Origin: Paulownia fortunei
Lineage: Eukaryota > Streptophyta > Magnoliopsida > Lamiales > Paulowniaceae
Assembly (NCBI GenBank): GCA_019321725.1
Contig: CM033121.1
Span: forward strand, 12,772,001 to 12,836,000
DNA length: 64,000 bases
Direction of reading: 5' to 3'
Part shown: positions 40,765-53,677 of the stretch, in pieces
Layout: every line of letters begins with the position of its first letter
Numbering within the stretch: position 1 is the stretch's first letter
Notes under the pieces: model-generated
The model's input: the letters and a program-made list of their open reading frames with translations, nothing else
Database searches by the model: none
What the model was told of the DNA's origin: nothing
Translations under genes and position numbers: made by a program

Positions 40765-43080
40765 TTTTCTGATAGTAAGTGTATATGTGGGCACTGCAAC
40801 CGAGATGCTAATATTTCACTCAAAGTTGTAACTCTATTTTTTCACTCCATTGCTCCTTAATTATTACACATCCAACATTCCAACTCTCTCGTTTCTTTCT
40901 TTTTAGTGGATTAGAATTTTCATCACCTAATTCTAATTTCTAACGGATTTTGCTCCTATCAAATTCATATCTATTGTATTTAGAATTAAATTAATTATTA
41001 TTTTTCCTTAATTTAAATAATTTTCCATATAACTTAATTAAAATCTATTTAATTAATTTAATCAATTCACTATATGAAATAATTTAATTTAATTTAATTA
41101 ATCGATTCAATCAATTAATTAATTACTCTATTTGAGCTTTCCCTAATTTTATTAAGTTCAATTAATTTAGTGATTGAATTAATCCTAAGTTTAATAAATT
41201 AATTAGATTAGATTAATTTTCCTTAGAAAGAATAGACTTATCCAAGTTTGTGCTTGGTTTCTTATATTCATCAATAAACTAATATTGACTCACAACTCTT
41301 GACCTAATTGAATAATTAAAATTATTTTAATTAATTAATTTAATTAATTATTATTTAAAATTTTTTAATTCAAAAAATCTACCATGGTTAAGGATTAGCA
41401 ACTTACCATGAAAACTTAAATATATGTGAAGTAGCGAACTTTTCCGACTAGATTACAATGCAAGTAAGATCCTTCCAGTAACACCCAAATACGCTTAGTA
41501 CGGTTATGGATTATTAGTCAAAACTCTTACTCCATTACTATATCTGCATTCCTAGTTACTTGACTTGATGATAAAAATACATAACTCTTTTTTCTAACTT
41601 TCTTTGAGCCTTGTCTAAGGGCTTCCAAGTCAAGAACATGAAAATCATACTAAATTCTCATATTCATCTAAATAGATAATGAATTTTTTGTTGGTCACTT
41701 ATTAAATTCCACACATAATTAAATTGTATACAAATTTATGATTATCTATGAGGGTCTATTTATAGTTTTCGAAAAGTTATAGTGTCAATTCGTAAGTGGG
41801 TGCAATTTTCGGTCTGGATCATTTTGAGTCGTACAATTGTATCCCTCACGAATATCCACGCCCTTACAGTGAACCCCTTGCCAAGGATCAATCTCAACCG
41901 TCCGATCGCAACTATTTGCGAAGGTCCACACTATTTAAAGTGCAAAGTACACCTCTAAAGTGTCCAATGCGATGTGCGGGTGCGGGTTCGAATAGTGTAG
42001 CACCATTTTCGTAACTCCTTGAGTTAGCTAAAAAATCAAATAGTGCATCATATGAGAGTTTCACTTGATTACTCCTTACTAAAGTGAGATTCTATATATG
42101 TAAGACAAAGTTGTCCTACTTTTCTAATGTGGGATTGTGACTTTTCACGTTCCCAACTTTTTATTTCAACTATTTATTTAAGAAACTTACTTTATACATT
42201 AATTTCTCATTCACCCAAAATTGATTTTGAGAAATTAAATATACTAAACTTATCTACTCACGACGTAGATTATATTTAATCAACTTATATCTATTTTTAT
42301 AAAATAAAATTCACTTTATTTATTGGTCAAAACCTAATTTTCAATACCAATTTCTTCCACATTCATATGGATGTTGATAGAATTAGGTGACCATCATTGA
42401 GGTTTCTGCACTTAATGGACAGCTCTTTGTAATACTAAGTCCTTTCTGAGGGCCCTGATACGAACATATGAACATGCATTATGCCTTAAAGCACAGTTGA
42501 GTGTTGATGAGCTCGTCGTTTGGTACAAACTTATGAACTTTATGCTGGCAATGAGATTTGTTCATCCTATTTACATTAACTACATTCGTATGGATGTCTG
42601 AGATTGCTTCACAGCCTTCACTTGGTGTACAAACTCTTTAATTCTCATTTATTGATATTTCCTAGTGATATAAAGTAATCCAGTTAGCTAGCAAACTATA
42701 ATGGACATGCAAACAGATTTGTCATTGAAAAAGAAAGATATATTTAAAGGGATTTTATATTCTCAAGAGGAACAAAAATATAGGCTTATGTTTCGATTCA
42801 TTTTGAGGAAACATAGAAAATTGTGTTATTTCTTTATTTTTTTAATAATGTTTTATGAAACTGATTTCAAAGAAAACAAAACATATTTACAACCTTATTC
42901 TCCAAGCAATAACCTGTTTTTTTTTTAAAAAAAATCATTTTTAGAATAGTATTTAAAATAAGTAAATCAAACAGATTTTATAAAAACGATATAAAGGATC
43001 ACATGGATTTATTAAAAAAAAAATGATTTTGTTTCAATAACATAATACTTGTTTTTGGTACATGGAAGGAAAAAAAAAAA
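40765..43080. other. PTPA promoter side, right arm boundary and unassigned DNA
   Basis: The inverted duplication ends at about 41750 within AT-rich sequence. Beyond it, 41751-43080 is non-coding DNA without recognised ends. The part near 42130-42170 (AATGTGGGATTGTGAC) is LTR-like in flavour but has no partner in the window. A,T-runs follow up to 43080. Confidence 0.45.
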
Positions 43081-43430
43081 ACAAATTTAATGCCTCTCAA
43101 AGGCAACTCTTTCCATGTCTGCTAATAGTAAAACTCAAAATTTAATTTCTTAGGTGAAGCTCCAATATCACCAGATTTGAGTGAGTCTTGATTCATCCCT
43201 ATACTTGCAAGCCTGTCAGCATAATTATTCCCTTGCCTCAACCAAGAATCTGCTTTTGTAATGATGGGATTCTGTAACTTCTTTTTTTCTGAATCAATTA
43301 ACAGGTAATTGAAAATCTGACTCAGTTATTACTTCTTGTAATTCTTTTCCCATAAAATCTTAAACCTTTAAAAAAAAAAATGCTTTGAAGCTCCACTTCT
43401 AAGGCCAACCCAACCCTGCATCAAATTAGG
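43081..43430 (-). pseudogene. LINE RNase H C-terminal fragment
   Basis: On the minus strand, pieces translate to an RNase H-like (RVT_3) tail: LQEVITESDFQL (the VxxExD strand) and further on SWLRQGNNYADRLASIG, the typical REGN--AD-LA motif. Frames are interrupted. Together with 51061-51650 (minus strand) it fits the 3' half of one plant L1-type LINE, now split by intervening repeats. Confidence 0.5.
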
Positions 43431-44277
43431 GTAAGATGTCAATTGAAGCCAATTTTTCATTTTAATATTTGCGCTATTCACAGCGCCAATTTGAAGATAT
43501 AAACAGTATTGCGTTATTTTTGACTCATCACTGTCGCTGTGCTATTTTTTTTTCTTTTTTGTTTTGTAAATTTGTAATTATCTATTACATTTAAAAATAT
43601 TTTAAAAATTTATGTTTTACTTCAATTGTATATTTTTCAACAAAAATACTCCTTTTTATGTTATATATATAAACATTTTTAATAAAAAATCTCAACATCC
43701 TTCAAGAGGCCCATACATGATCAAACTTGAATTCTTTTTTGTAGTTATTATCTTGTATCAATAATTTCTTGACTCGATTTAACTGTATAATTCAATAATG
43801 ACAATATTAAAACTGAAAAAAAATATAATAGTTTTAAAATAGTTGTAACAAATACCCACAATATATTATTCTGGAACACCACTTGGATTAAAATTTTTAA
43901 TTTGTCAGATGCATCCCTTTAATTTGCCAACTGCTTGGAGGATAATCTACATACGACATTTTAAAGATCTTTTATTTCGTTCCTGTATTATGGTGTGCAG
44001 TTTAGAAGTATTGTAACTTTCCTAAATTCGATACCAGAACTGATCTTTGAACTGACTTATACCTATATATCAAGATAGACATGACATAATTGTAAGTCTT
44101 CTTCACAAGAAAAACTTCAAGAATTTGAAGCCATCGGATTTTTGTTTTTCACAAATAGTTGAAATGAAGGTAGAGAAAGGATAGGAAAAAAGGATAATAG
44201 TAGATTTGAAGAATAATTTAAGAATTAGTTTTTGAGTCATGGTATGATATGCTATTTATTAGAATATATGAAGGTAA
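43431..44277. other. Unassigned DNA between LINE tail and tandem array
   Basis: Non-coding, A/T-run-rich sequence. A short stretch at about 43470-43545 has the near-palindromic ATTCACAGCGCC / CGCTGTGC. No gene or element could be identified. Confidence 0.4.
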
Positions 44278-44585
44278 GACATTGAAAGTCATGACTAACA
44301 GATAAGAATCATATATAAGAATTTATCGGACGATCAGTCGATAGTGGAAATTTAAAGAAACTCGTTGGACGGTCAAATCTAAGCAATCAAGATTTTCAAT
44401 ATCATATTTTCAGATATTGAAAGTCATGACTATGAGATAAGAATCCAATGGTGGAGATTTAAAGAAATCTATTAGACGAATTTAACCAATCAAGATTTTT
44501 GATAATTTATCTTCAAAGATAGAAAGTTGTAAGTATCATACAACAATTCGATTTAAAGGAATTCATTGGACGGTCGGGATCTAAC
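44278..44585. repeat. ~108-bp tandem repeat array, left part
   Basis: Units begin TTGAAAGTCATGACTA, continue CAGATAAGAATCCGATGG and GGACGGTCGGGATCTAACCAA, and end TATCTTCAAA. Units start near 44282, 44417 and 44520. The array continues at 50848, interrupted by the copia element. The second part shows a clean 108-bp period (50881, 50989). Confidence 0.75.
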
Positions 44586-45028
44586 TATTAGACTTTAATA
44601 TAACATGATTCAATAATCATAATCCAGAATCGTCATGTAAATTATCAAAAAATACTTTAATTCTAAGTCGAAAGCATACCTGAATCTATGACAATGAAAG
44701 CAATCGGGGTATGTGTCTTCCACAGTTAAATCAACTTAGAATACTCAATGGGTCTCTCTCTAAGATGAGAAAGAGGAGAAGAGCAAAATTGTATGATATG
44801 ACTTGGAGACCATAACCCATAATGTTATTTATATACTAGGTCAAAAAGAATTCCATCAATCCTGAATTTGACTAGTATTAAGTCTCTATACATTACAAAG
44901 TTCATACCCTAAAGATATTCCTACAGTCTCATATGGTAGATCACTTATTTGACTCTATCAAATTAGATAGCCTATAATATAATTGTTACTTAAATATGTA
45001 AGTCCATATTAGGAGATTAACTCCAACA
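44586..45028 (-). repeat. 3' LTR of the copia element
   Basis: 443 bp. Its outer end has mutated from TG to TA, and its inner end CCAACA abuts the polypurine tract. It matches 50403-50842 with scattered substitutions. Confidence 0.9.
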
Positions 45029-45379
45029 ATCTCCCACTTGGACTACATATGATACCGTAAACAATTATATTATAAATCTTGAGTGCGCACAAAATGTTAT
45101 CTATGTTGAAATATCTCCTAAGTTACAATCTGGTCCATCTCTATAGCAGCATGGGATCAAAGCGACCTTCGTTATATTTATTCGTAACTAGACCCATCAA
45201 TGGTCACCACACTAACATATTCAATGACATAGATCGAGTATGGATGCATAGCATGAAAATTACATGCAATGTGATCTCAAACATGCCTATTTTCAATTGG
45301 TCCTTATTTATTCTTTATGAGATCATGTTAAATTGCAAATAATTCAGAGTATGAAAATAAACCATCTTCTTTATTCTGC

Positions 45380-46750
45380 AGATAATAAATATAAATTGTG
45401 TCTAAAACAAAAGAACCATGGAGTTTGTCCCAATATGTTCTACAGACACTTGACAACTCTGAATTCTTTCTTTATTTAACAACAAAAAACTTGATGTTTA
45501 TGTGCCTCGACTTCAAATAGCTTCTGTTGTTAATGGAATATGGTAAGGCCGATTTATTGTCACAATATATCTTTAGTGGTATTTAATATCATCCTTAATA
45601 TACAGCCTAATGACAAAGTTACGCAGCCATATCCCAGGATTAGATGCCTCGTAACAGGCTATGAATTCAACTACCATAGTGGAAGAAGCTATGAGTGTCT
45701 GCTTAGCACTCTTCCTAGAAATAGCTCTTCCAGCTAACAATTAAGTATAGCCCAAAGTGGATCTCTGACTGTATAGGCATCCAATAAAATTGGAATCAGA
45801 ATACCGAATGATCTCCTGAAGATCTGATTTCCGATAAGTGAGCATATAATCTTTTATTCTGTATAAACACCGTATAACCCTTTCGGCTGCTTCTCAATGA
45901 TCCATTCCAAGGTTATTTAAATATCAGCCTAATATTCCTGCTATGCATGATATATCTGAATGTGTACATACTTTAGCATACATAAGGCTTCCTACAGTTG
46001 ACGCATGAGGAATCTTTTGTATTTCTTTTACTTTAAACTCATTCTTGGGGTACTGATTGAGACTAAACTTGTCTCCCTTACCAATAAGAGTATCACCCGG
46101 TATGTAATCTTTCATGCCAAATCTACTGAGAACCCTTTCGATATAACTCTTTTATGATAACCCAAGGATATCTCGAGAGCGATCTCAATGTATTTGTATA
46201 CCTAAGACAAAAGAGACGTCCCCAAGATCTTTCATCTCAAAGTTCTTAGTTAGAAATCCCTTGGTTTCATGCAACAAGTCTATATCGCTACTGACTAACA
46301 GTATGTCATCAACATATAACACCAGGAAGATATATTTACTCCCACTGAACTTGTGGTATATACAATCATCAACCTTATTTACCTCAAACCCAAATGTGAT
46401 AATGACTTGATGAAATTTATGATACCGTTAACGGGAAGCCAGCTCCAAATCAAAATAAGCTACCACTGCCAAAATGATTCTAAAAAGTCTTTCAATTAAA
46501 CCGACATTACATTATCTTTTATAAGTCTCTTTATAATCAATGTATTCCTTTTGAGTGAAATCCTGGATGATTAGAAATACTTTATATATCACAACACTGC
46601 CTTTTTAATCCTTATTGGTCTTAAATATCCATTTGCAACCAATGTGTTTTACATCTTTAGGCAATTTGATGAGATCCCAAATGTCATTATCTTTTATGGA
46701 TTTCATGGCATCAATCCACTTTTGAAAATTAAAACTTTATTAGTTTGATG
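45380..46750 (-). pseudogene. Copia reverse transcriptase and RNase H remnant
   Basis: Minus-strand pieces read HIGCKWIFKTNKD and TQKEYIDYKET (RT start, about 46510-46660), YVDD at 46305-46316 (polymerase active site) and MKDLGDVSFVLGIQI (about 46180-46240). They then reach a KGDKFSLNQYPKN...TVGSLMYA stretch (45924-46115) leading into RNase H. Several frameshifts and stops separate the pieces, so no functional polyprotein is possible. Confidence 0.85.
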
Positions 46751-47884
46751 AAAGTTGATTGAATCATTTTTCATCACTCCTATATCAACCTCATATTCAT
46801 GGAGAAAGAAGATATAATAACCAGAATCGGTGTTCTCCTTCCTCAAGTAGATTTCTTAATTGCATTTTCTTTTGAGATTGTTGAGTTTGTTCTTTAAAAA
46901 ATAATTTTCTTTATTTTGAATAGAGAGCTCCTCAACATTATCTTGATAATCCAAATTTGTATCTTGAACAATGTCAGGAATAGAAGCCTAAACATTATCA
47001 ATATTAACAATAGGAAGAGAAATGAATTCCTCTTCAAAAACAATGTCTTTAACCTTATCTCCCTCCCAAACTCAACTTTCTCAAGAGAAACCACATTTCC
47101 CGTCTGAAAATAACCTAGTCAAGGGATCATAAAATTTGTAATCTCTTGAATATTTAGAGTACCCAACAGAGTGACAGCTTAAAGATCTGGAGTCCAGTTT
47201 CCTTTCATTTAGCTTTTAAGGCCTTACCTCAGTTGAACAACTTCAAATATATTGCATATCCATAGTCCATAAGGAATTTTAGCTATCGCTTTGACTGGAA
47301 TCTTGTTAATAATATAAGTTGCAGTCTTTAGTGCTTCTCTCAAGGTTTTTTTTTAAGTAAAGAATAATAACTAATCTACTTTTTATGATGTCCTTAAGCA
47401 TTATGCTTTGTGTGTTTTGTACCATATGAACTGATATACAAGGTTTCATTATACGAGACAATTGAATCCAAAATATAGGTTGTCATCAATGATAGAGAAC
47501 TAGTACCAATAAGATTTGAATCTTGAAAAAGATTAAATTTGTTATTTCCAAATGAACATGAATAACTGAATTTGTCCAAAGTGAAAATAGAAATTATACT
47601 TAATCTAAATGATGATATTGTACGTCTCTTTCAAATTCAAAAAAAAAATAATCGACCATTGATGATATCCTAAAAAATCCATATAGGCTCAACTGTAACT
47701 ATTTTGCCAAAGTCAACATAGATGCATCTTTCAGCATCACTTAGTTGTTGGCTCAATAGACAACCCTGCATAGACACACTTATGTGAATAGTGGAACCAA
47801 AAACTACCCACCAAGTTGTTTAGGTACAAAAAAACTAAACTAACTTAAAAAATGAACCAAAGTGAGAAGCATATTAGCATACTT

Positions 47885-48613
47885 GGGACATTTTTTATTT
47901 ATGTGTTCACCCTTCTTGCAGAAGTAACAAGTAAATCCCTAATCCTGTTTTCTTTTGCAATTTCTGTTATGATATCCCAATTACAACTTACTTTCTGTTA
48001 TCCTGAGAGGGTAGTTGCTAAGTGAGCACTTTTACTCTTTTCTCGCTCAAACATTTCTTCTTCTTGCACACTAACATATGAACTCAAGAGTCCATTTGTT
48101 CTTAAGGGTATTGCCACTCACTTTAAATTGACCATATTGTGCAAGAAGAGAAATGAAACCATATGCATGAGTAAGTCCTCAAACAACTCTAACTTTAATG
48201 CCTTTAATTTGGAAGCGATGTTAGACATTTTCATAATGTGTTTCCTTATGTTTCATTTTCCTTTATACCTTATTGAAACAAGATTAGCCAATAAATGTGT
48301 TTGTTTCAATCAATATATTAAGAAACTTTTTAGCACTATCCTCCTCAGACATAGTGCTCTTAAATATTTCCAGAATTGTACACTTTATGATCATAAGACT
48401 CATGCGGTTAGAACAACCCCTTTTCAAAGTCCCTTTAACCTTAGGGGACCTTTCATTAGTGAGCGTAGGAGATCGTTCTATGTGAAGCGCAAGGTCAAGA
48501 TCCATGCACCCAAAAACAATCACAATGTTCTCTTTTAAATTCTTGAAATTTGTGCCTTTAAGCACAAATAAAATTAACATTGACAAATCTTGTAAAATTA
48601 TAAGCGGAAACAT
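47885..48613 (-). pseudogene. Copia gag remnant with CCHC zinc knuckle
   Basis: The frame at 48284-48613 (minus) has the UBN2-type gag signature: GCMDLDLALHIE, SNRMSLMIIKCTI, STMSEEDSA. About 350 bp further along the strand is a CYFCKKGEHINKKC zinc knuckle (CX2CX4HX4C, 47885-47938), the nucleocapsid part. The two are not in one open frame. Confidence 0.8.
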
Positions 48614-48819
48614 AATTCAGGGAACAAAACTAAATAACATGCTCATAATCAATATTCATGTCATCATAAAAAAATAATCCATATTTATGCATAACATAAT
48701 TAAATAATAGTGGGCTCCATCACCAGATACCTAACACAATATTGATGTTTAGTTTTTGGACAGAAATATCAACTGTAAGTGGTACTCTTAATGTAGTAAT
48801 CAAATACTGACAATTAGTC

Positions 48820-49240
48820 ATATCAAACAATAATCTTTCTTTGGGCCGATTATTGCTCACATAGAAAACATAATAATCATCATGTACTTATTACCATAGG
48901 TATATCTGTATTTGGTCAAACAATAACCTTCCTTTGAACCGATTATTGTTCACATAAATAACAAACATACACATCTTAATATCCCAAAATAAATAAATCT
49001 ACACAATAGAGGTTACTTTGGCAACGTATTATTTCAATTAATTTATTTTGTGATATCAGACAAGCAGTAACAAATATAATCCCAAATTTATCTCGCATAT
49101 CTATCATATGGCTAAATAATAATATTCCTTTGGGCCGATTATTATCCGCGAATATATAGACATAATGAAAATCTTTTACTTAATATCTAATATTTCTAAA
49201 ATAAATTTAATAATAGATGTCACTTTGGTGATGTATTATT
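48820..49240. repeat. Degenerate repeats in the copia leader
   Basis: A unit with CTTTGGGCCGATTATTG occurs about three times (near 48836, 48931 and 49128). A GTCACTTTGGTGATGTATTA unit occurs twice (about 49011 and 49218). They lie between the gag remnant and the 5' LTR. Confidence 0.55.
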
Positions 49241-50386
49241 TCAATTTTCTCGAAAATAAGATAAGATTTTCAAAATTTTCGTTACTGAGATTTTACTGAA
49301 ATTGGATCAAGTACTATATGAATCAGATTTAAACTCAATTTTGAATTCAAATTTAATTCAATCCTTATGGGTTTGAATAAATCTTACCTGCTTTATGACT
49401 CAAATTTAGGCTCAAAATTCAATCTTATAAGTTTGAGCCCAATAACTTATTTTTAGTTTTTATTTTTATTTTGATTTAAAGCCTAAAAACCAAATAAGCT
49501 TTAAATCTTAACCCACAACTAGATTAAGCCCAAAATAAATTGAACTCAAAATTCTTTTAATTTAATCCCAAAATCATATAAATTCAAATTCAAATATGAA
49601 ATTAAGCCCCCAAAATAGACCCTAAATCTAATTGAATTAACTCAAATAAATCAGGCCCAAATTAATGCTTAATTTCAAAATTAGGCAGAAACTATAATTA
49701 ACCTTTAATCTTCTAATTTAATCCACATAATCTCACAAAACAAACCCATCCCCATATTTCCATTGTCGGCTGCCCCCCCAAACTAACCCAGCGCCGTTGA
49801 AGCAGCCGGCTCCAGCTGTCAGTGCAACCAAAGGCCGAAGTAGTCAGCCACGAAGAAGCCACCATGCTTCCCTACCTTCCGCCGCCGTCAGCTGCCATGG
49901 ACGACAGAAAAATGGAAAAAGGAAGAGCAGCAGGTAGGTTGTCCTCCCACTGCGTCCTTCACTGTCGTTCATCCTCTTGAAGACTGCGAAGCAGGCCGCC
50001 GCCTTCTTGATCTTGCATCGGTGCAGCGGCGACCAGAGGAACAAGACGGCGGGCATTGCCCGATTCCTGATGGGCTACCCGTCATCACCTTTGCTGGCTG
50101 AATCATAAAAACCAGATCGGCCCCTTTTTCCTTGTTTTTTTTTTGTTCTGATTGTTTAAGAATAAACCAGCACTTAAACAATATTAGAGCAATAACTTTT
50201 ACGTAAAATTAATCTCCCTTAAAATCAATAATTTGAAACAAATCAGCAAAGTAGAATCCGTATTCAAAAGTTTGGAAACCATAATTCCAAAAATCACAAA
50301 ATTATTCTCAAAATTCTCCTTCTATTATAAAATCAGAATATAATCACAAAAGAAGAAAAAATTAATTCTTGATAATCTATCATAAC

Positions 50387-50400
50387 ATGCTCTGATACCA
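50387..50400 (-). other. Primer binding site (initiator tRNA-Met) of the copia element
   Basis: The complement reads TGGTATCAGAGCAT, the canonical plant retrotransposon PBS, two bases from the end of the 5' LTR. Confidence 0.9.
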
Positions 50401-50402
50401 CT

Positions 50403-50842
50403 TGTTAGACTTTAATATAACATGATTCAATAATCATAATCCAGAATCGTCATGTAAATTATCAAAAAATATTTTAATTTTAAATTGAAAGCGTATCTGA
50501 ATCCATTACAATGAAAACAATCGGGGTATGCATCTTCCACAGTCAAATCAACTTAGAATACTCAATGGGTCTCTCTCTAACATGAGAAAGAGCAGAAGAG
50601 CAAAATTGTATGATGACTTGGGGACCATAACCCATAATTTTCTTTATATACTAGGTCAAAAAGAATCTCATCAATCCTAAATTTGACTAATATTAGGTTT
50701 CTATGCATTACAAAGTCTATAATCTAAAGATATTCCTAGAGTCTCATATTACCATCACTTATTTGACTCTATCAAATTAAATAGCGTATAATATAATTGT
50801 TGCTTAAATATGTAAGTCTATATTAGAAAATTAATTTCAACA
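50403..50842 (-). repeat. 5' LTR of the copia element
   Basis: 440 bp with intact TGTTAG...TTCAACA ends. It is paired with 44586-45028. Confidence 0.92.
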
Positions 50843-51056
50843 CTAACCAATCAAGATTTTCAATAATCTATCTTCAAATATTGAAAATCGTGACTATCAG
50901 ATAAGAATCCGATGGTGAAGATTTAAAGAAATCCATCAGACAATTGGGATCTAACCAATTAAAATTTTTGATATCCTATTTTCACTCATTGAAAATCGTG
51001 ACGTTCAGATAAGAATTCGACGATGGAGATTCAAAAGCATCAATCTAACCAATCCT
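50843..51056. repeat. ~108-bp tandem repeat array, right part
   Basis: Continuation of the array at 44278-44585 after the copia insertion. Units begin TTGAAAATCGTGAC at 50881 and 50989, period 108. Confidence 0.75.
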
Positions 51057-51060
51057 CTGA

Positions 51061-51650
51061 GCAGTCCACCAATGCTTGCTACTTGCACAAGCATCTGTGT
51101 TGAGCTTCATAATACAAGAAATGAGTTTTGGAGGCACGAAATTAGAATTCATAATATGTACAGAGGATGATACAGCAACTTTCCTTTCAAATTTCCAGAT
51201 TCTGTATGCTATATAGCATTCTTTTCCTCATAATCCCCTTAACAGATTTTCGTATTTTTCGTCTTTCCATATAAACAAAAGATTTACTACAAAGTGGGAC
51301 AATCTCAAAGTGGTTTGGAGAGAGAAGTAAGGTAAGGGAGGGATTCAAACACCTGATATCAAATATAAAATATAAAGTAAGGTACGATCTCATATCAAAA
51401 AATAATAACATATGGTTTAAAGATTAGGTTTTAACTATGTTAAAATTGATCTCCAAATTCCAAATGGTCGTCGTTTTAGGACAATCTCTAAAATAATGTA
51501 ATGTAGTTTCAGCATCAGTGTCGCACCTTTGACAAGCCTCTGACTCACACAACAATCTTTTTATTCTTTGTACATTAATGAGAATTTTATCATGGTTGAA
51601 TAGCTTCATAAAAGCTAAGATCCTATGAGGCAAGGGGCCAAGGGGAGTGA
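51061..51650 (-). pseudogene. LINE fragment: zf-RVT domain and start of RNase H
   Basis: On the minus strand, 51424-51633 reads LPHRIL/MPHRILAFMKLFNHDKIL, then CESEACQRCDTDAETTLHYF and RDCPKTTTIW, the zinc-binding zf-RVT domain that follows the reverse transcriptase in plant L1-type LINEs. About 51061-51180 gives PPKLISCIMKLNTDACASS, the start of an RNase H domain. With 43081-43430 this is the tail of one LINE. The gypsy 5' LTR begins right at its upstream edge. Confidence 0.7.
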
Positions 51651-52282
51651 TGTGGTATAGGTCGGGACTGAACCACGTAGCTCAAATCATAAGTAAGAAT
51701 CTGGTGTGTGATCATAGGTCGGGACGGATCTACGCAGCTCGGATTATGGGGTATGAGCTAGCTAGACATAGGTCAAGTTGGGATGTTAGAAAATTCTCAT
51801 CTATGGTATAGGACTTGAGTAAACAGGTTAGCTCAGTACATAGGCCAAGAGAGTAGCATGATCTGTTAGGCGACTTCTATATAGTATTAAGAAGTTTAAC
51901 GACTTACAGGTCGGACAAGATGGAGAGCTTACCGACCTCCAAGTTAGGCAAGTTCAAGGAGTTGACCGACCTCCAGATCAGGCAAGTTCACGAGAATAAT
52001 GAAGAGGAAACGATTATGATTAGAAAATGATAGGGAATCTTTTAGGGATAAATCAAGAAATATGGATACACGCGCAATAATCTGTTATAACAAATTGAGG
52101 TTTGAATCTCTTTTTTACCCTTGTTTAGCATCTATAAATAAGGGAATACAAAGTATATCATGGATTACACTTTTCATATATCAAAAATACACATATCTAT
52201 ATGCTTTTCATCATCTCCAAGAGAACTACCATTGACTTGAGCATCGGAGTTCTTACACCGGGTCAAACCGGTGTTTTGTGCA
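51648..52282 (+). repeat. 5' LTR of the gypsy element (3' end approximate)
   Basis: Starts TGATGTGG. The end is placed near GTTTTGTGCA at about 52282, before GGTGGTCCAGTCGG, since the second LTR is outside the window and cannot be aligned. It contains ACCGACCTCCA-type repeats in its middle. Confidence 0.6.
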
Positions 52283-52399
52283 GGTGGTCCAGTCGGATAA
52301 GGAGAGCAGAAGTAGTGGACTAGGACTTGAGGTGCACCTTCTCCAACCGTGCATTACAAGTTGGCACCGTCTTTGGGAAGCACTTAAGTTAAGACGTGA

Positions 52400-53500
52400 G
52401 ATGGCAGGAAAAAGATTACTGGGCAAAAGAACATCCGGTGAAGCTCCACCACCAGTCATTCAGTACAGCCATGATCCGAAGGTTCAGGAGTGGGGGAGAA
52501 TGATAGCCCACCCCCGATAACACCTGGAGTTCCACCGCTCCGAACCATATAGGTACCCTGTGTAAATTTGATATCGGAATTTGGAGCAGAAAATACCGGC
52601 CAACTTACTATGGAGCAGTTGGCAAGTCTGATCACAACGACGGTGGATATAGCTTTAAAAAGAAGGGAGGTTAATCCACCACCACTAGAGCTACCGAAAA
52701 AACCACTCCGCCCTGAGAAGTTGGAAGAAAGTTATATAGGGGAGTGTCGGAGTAAGATGAAAGAGCCAGATGTATCAAAAAAAATTGGAAGATTTACATA
52801 TGAGCTGAAAGAGATGAAGATGAAAATGGCGGGAAGGAATACAGACACCAAAAGAGAAATTCCATTTACTGAGGAAGTAATGATTGACGACCTACCAGCT
52901 AACTTCAGGTCATTAAATTATGATTATGATGGTACCACTGACCCATGGAAACATCTATGCAGGTTCGAAAATTCAGCTCTCTTGTACAAGTATTCCGATG
53001 GAGTTAAGTGCAGGGTATTCCTGACTACCCTGTCAAAATCAGCCCATTAATGGTTTAGTCAGTTGCCCCCCAGCTTAATTAGCTCTTTTGATGAGTTTAG
53101 TTCTGCCTTTTTGCATCAATTTGCAAGTTCTCAAAAACACCAAAAAATGTCGTTGACTTTATTCAATATAAAGCAAAAAGACAGCGAGGCCCTGTGAAGT
53201 TATATAAAAAAATTCACAGCTGCTTTAGAAGTACCATCAGCTACCCAAGAGGTACTTTCTAATGTCCTGGCCCAAGATTTGCAGGATGGGGAATTTTTCA
53301 AGTCGTTAGCTAAGAAATCAACCAGAAGTTTTGATGACCTGTTTGCCCGAGCTGAAAAATATATTAACATGGAAGAAGCTCAGCGAATGAAAAGAAATGT
53401 GGGAGAAAGAAAAAGAGATAGAAGAGAACCTGGGAAAGAGGGAGGAGGTTTTGTTAGGAAATTGAAGTCAGAAGAACGACCTCTTTTGTCTGTTCTTTGA
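52400..53500 (+). pseudogene. Gypsy gag remnant
   Basis: The reading starts near MAGKRLLGKRTSGE (52400), continues from 52568, and includes the gag core: PFTEEVMIDDLPANFR, DGTTDPWKHLCRFE and, after stops, WFSQLPPSLISSFDEF and LFARAEKYINMEE. In-frame stops lie at 53048-53050 (TAA before Trp) and 53195-53197 (TGA in a position usually Arg). A basic tail precedes the zinc-knuckle region. It formed the particle coat in an intact element. Confidence 0.85.
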
Positions 53501-53677
53501 GAACCCAGATAATACACTCCTCTGGTTGCCCCAAGGGCACATATCTTGATGGCTATTGTGAAGCATAAAGGCTTAAAATAGCTGTATAATCACTCGGCAG
53601 CTCCAACTAAGCCCAAGTTAAATTTATTCTTCACACTCCATAATGAGTATAGGCATAACACAGAGGAATGTCGACAT

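Larger units (their letters stand above)
44586..50842 (-). mobile_element. Full-length, decayed Ty1/copia retrotransposon
   Basis: LTRs at 44586-45028 and 50403-50842 are ~440 bp and highly similar. A perfect 5-bp target duplication CTAAC flanks the element (44581-44585 and 50843-50847). The PBS at 50387-50400 complements initiator tRNA-Met (TGGTATCAGAGCAT), and the PPT (CCAAGTGGGAGAT) abuts the other LTR at 45029. The order on the minus strand is leader, gag, protease/integrase remnants, RT, RNase H, the copia arrangement. All coding frames are broken. Insertion was into the ~108-bp tandem array. Confidence 0.92.

Noticed and set aside
47394..47579. Small minus-strand frame between copia gag and RT treated as a separate gene
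   Set aside because: It lies in the integrase/gag-pre-integrase part of the decayed copia element, so it is retroelement debris.
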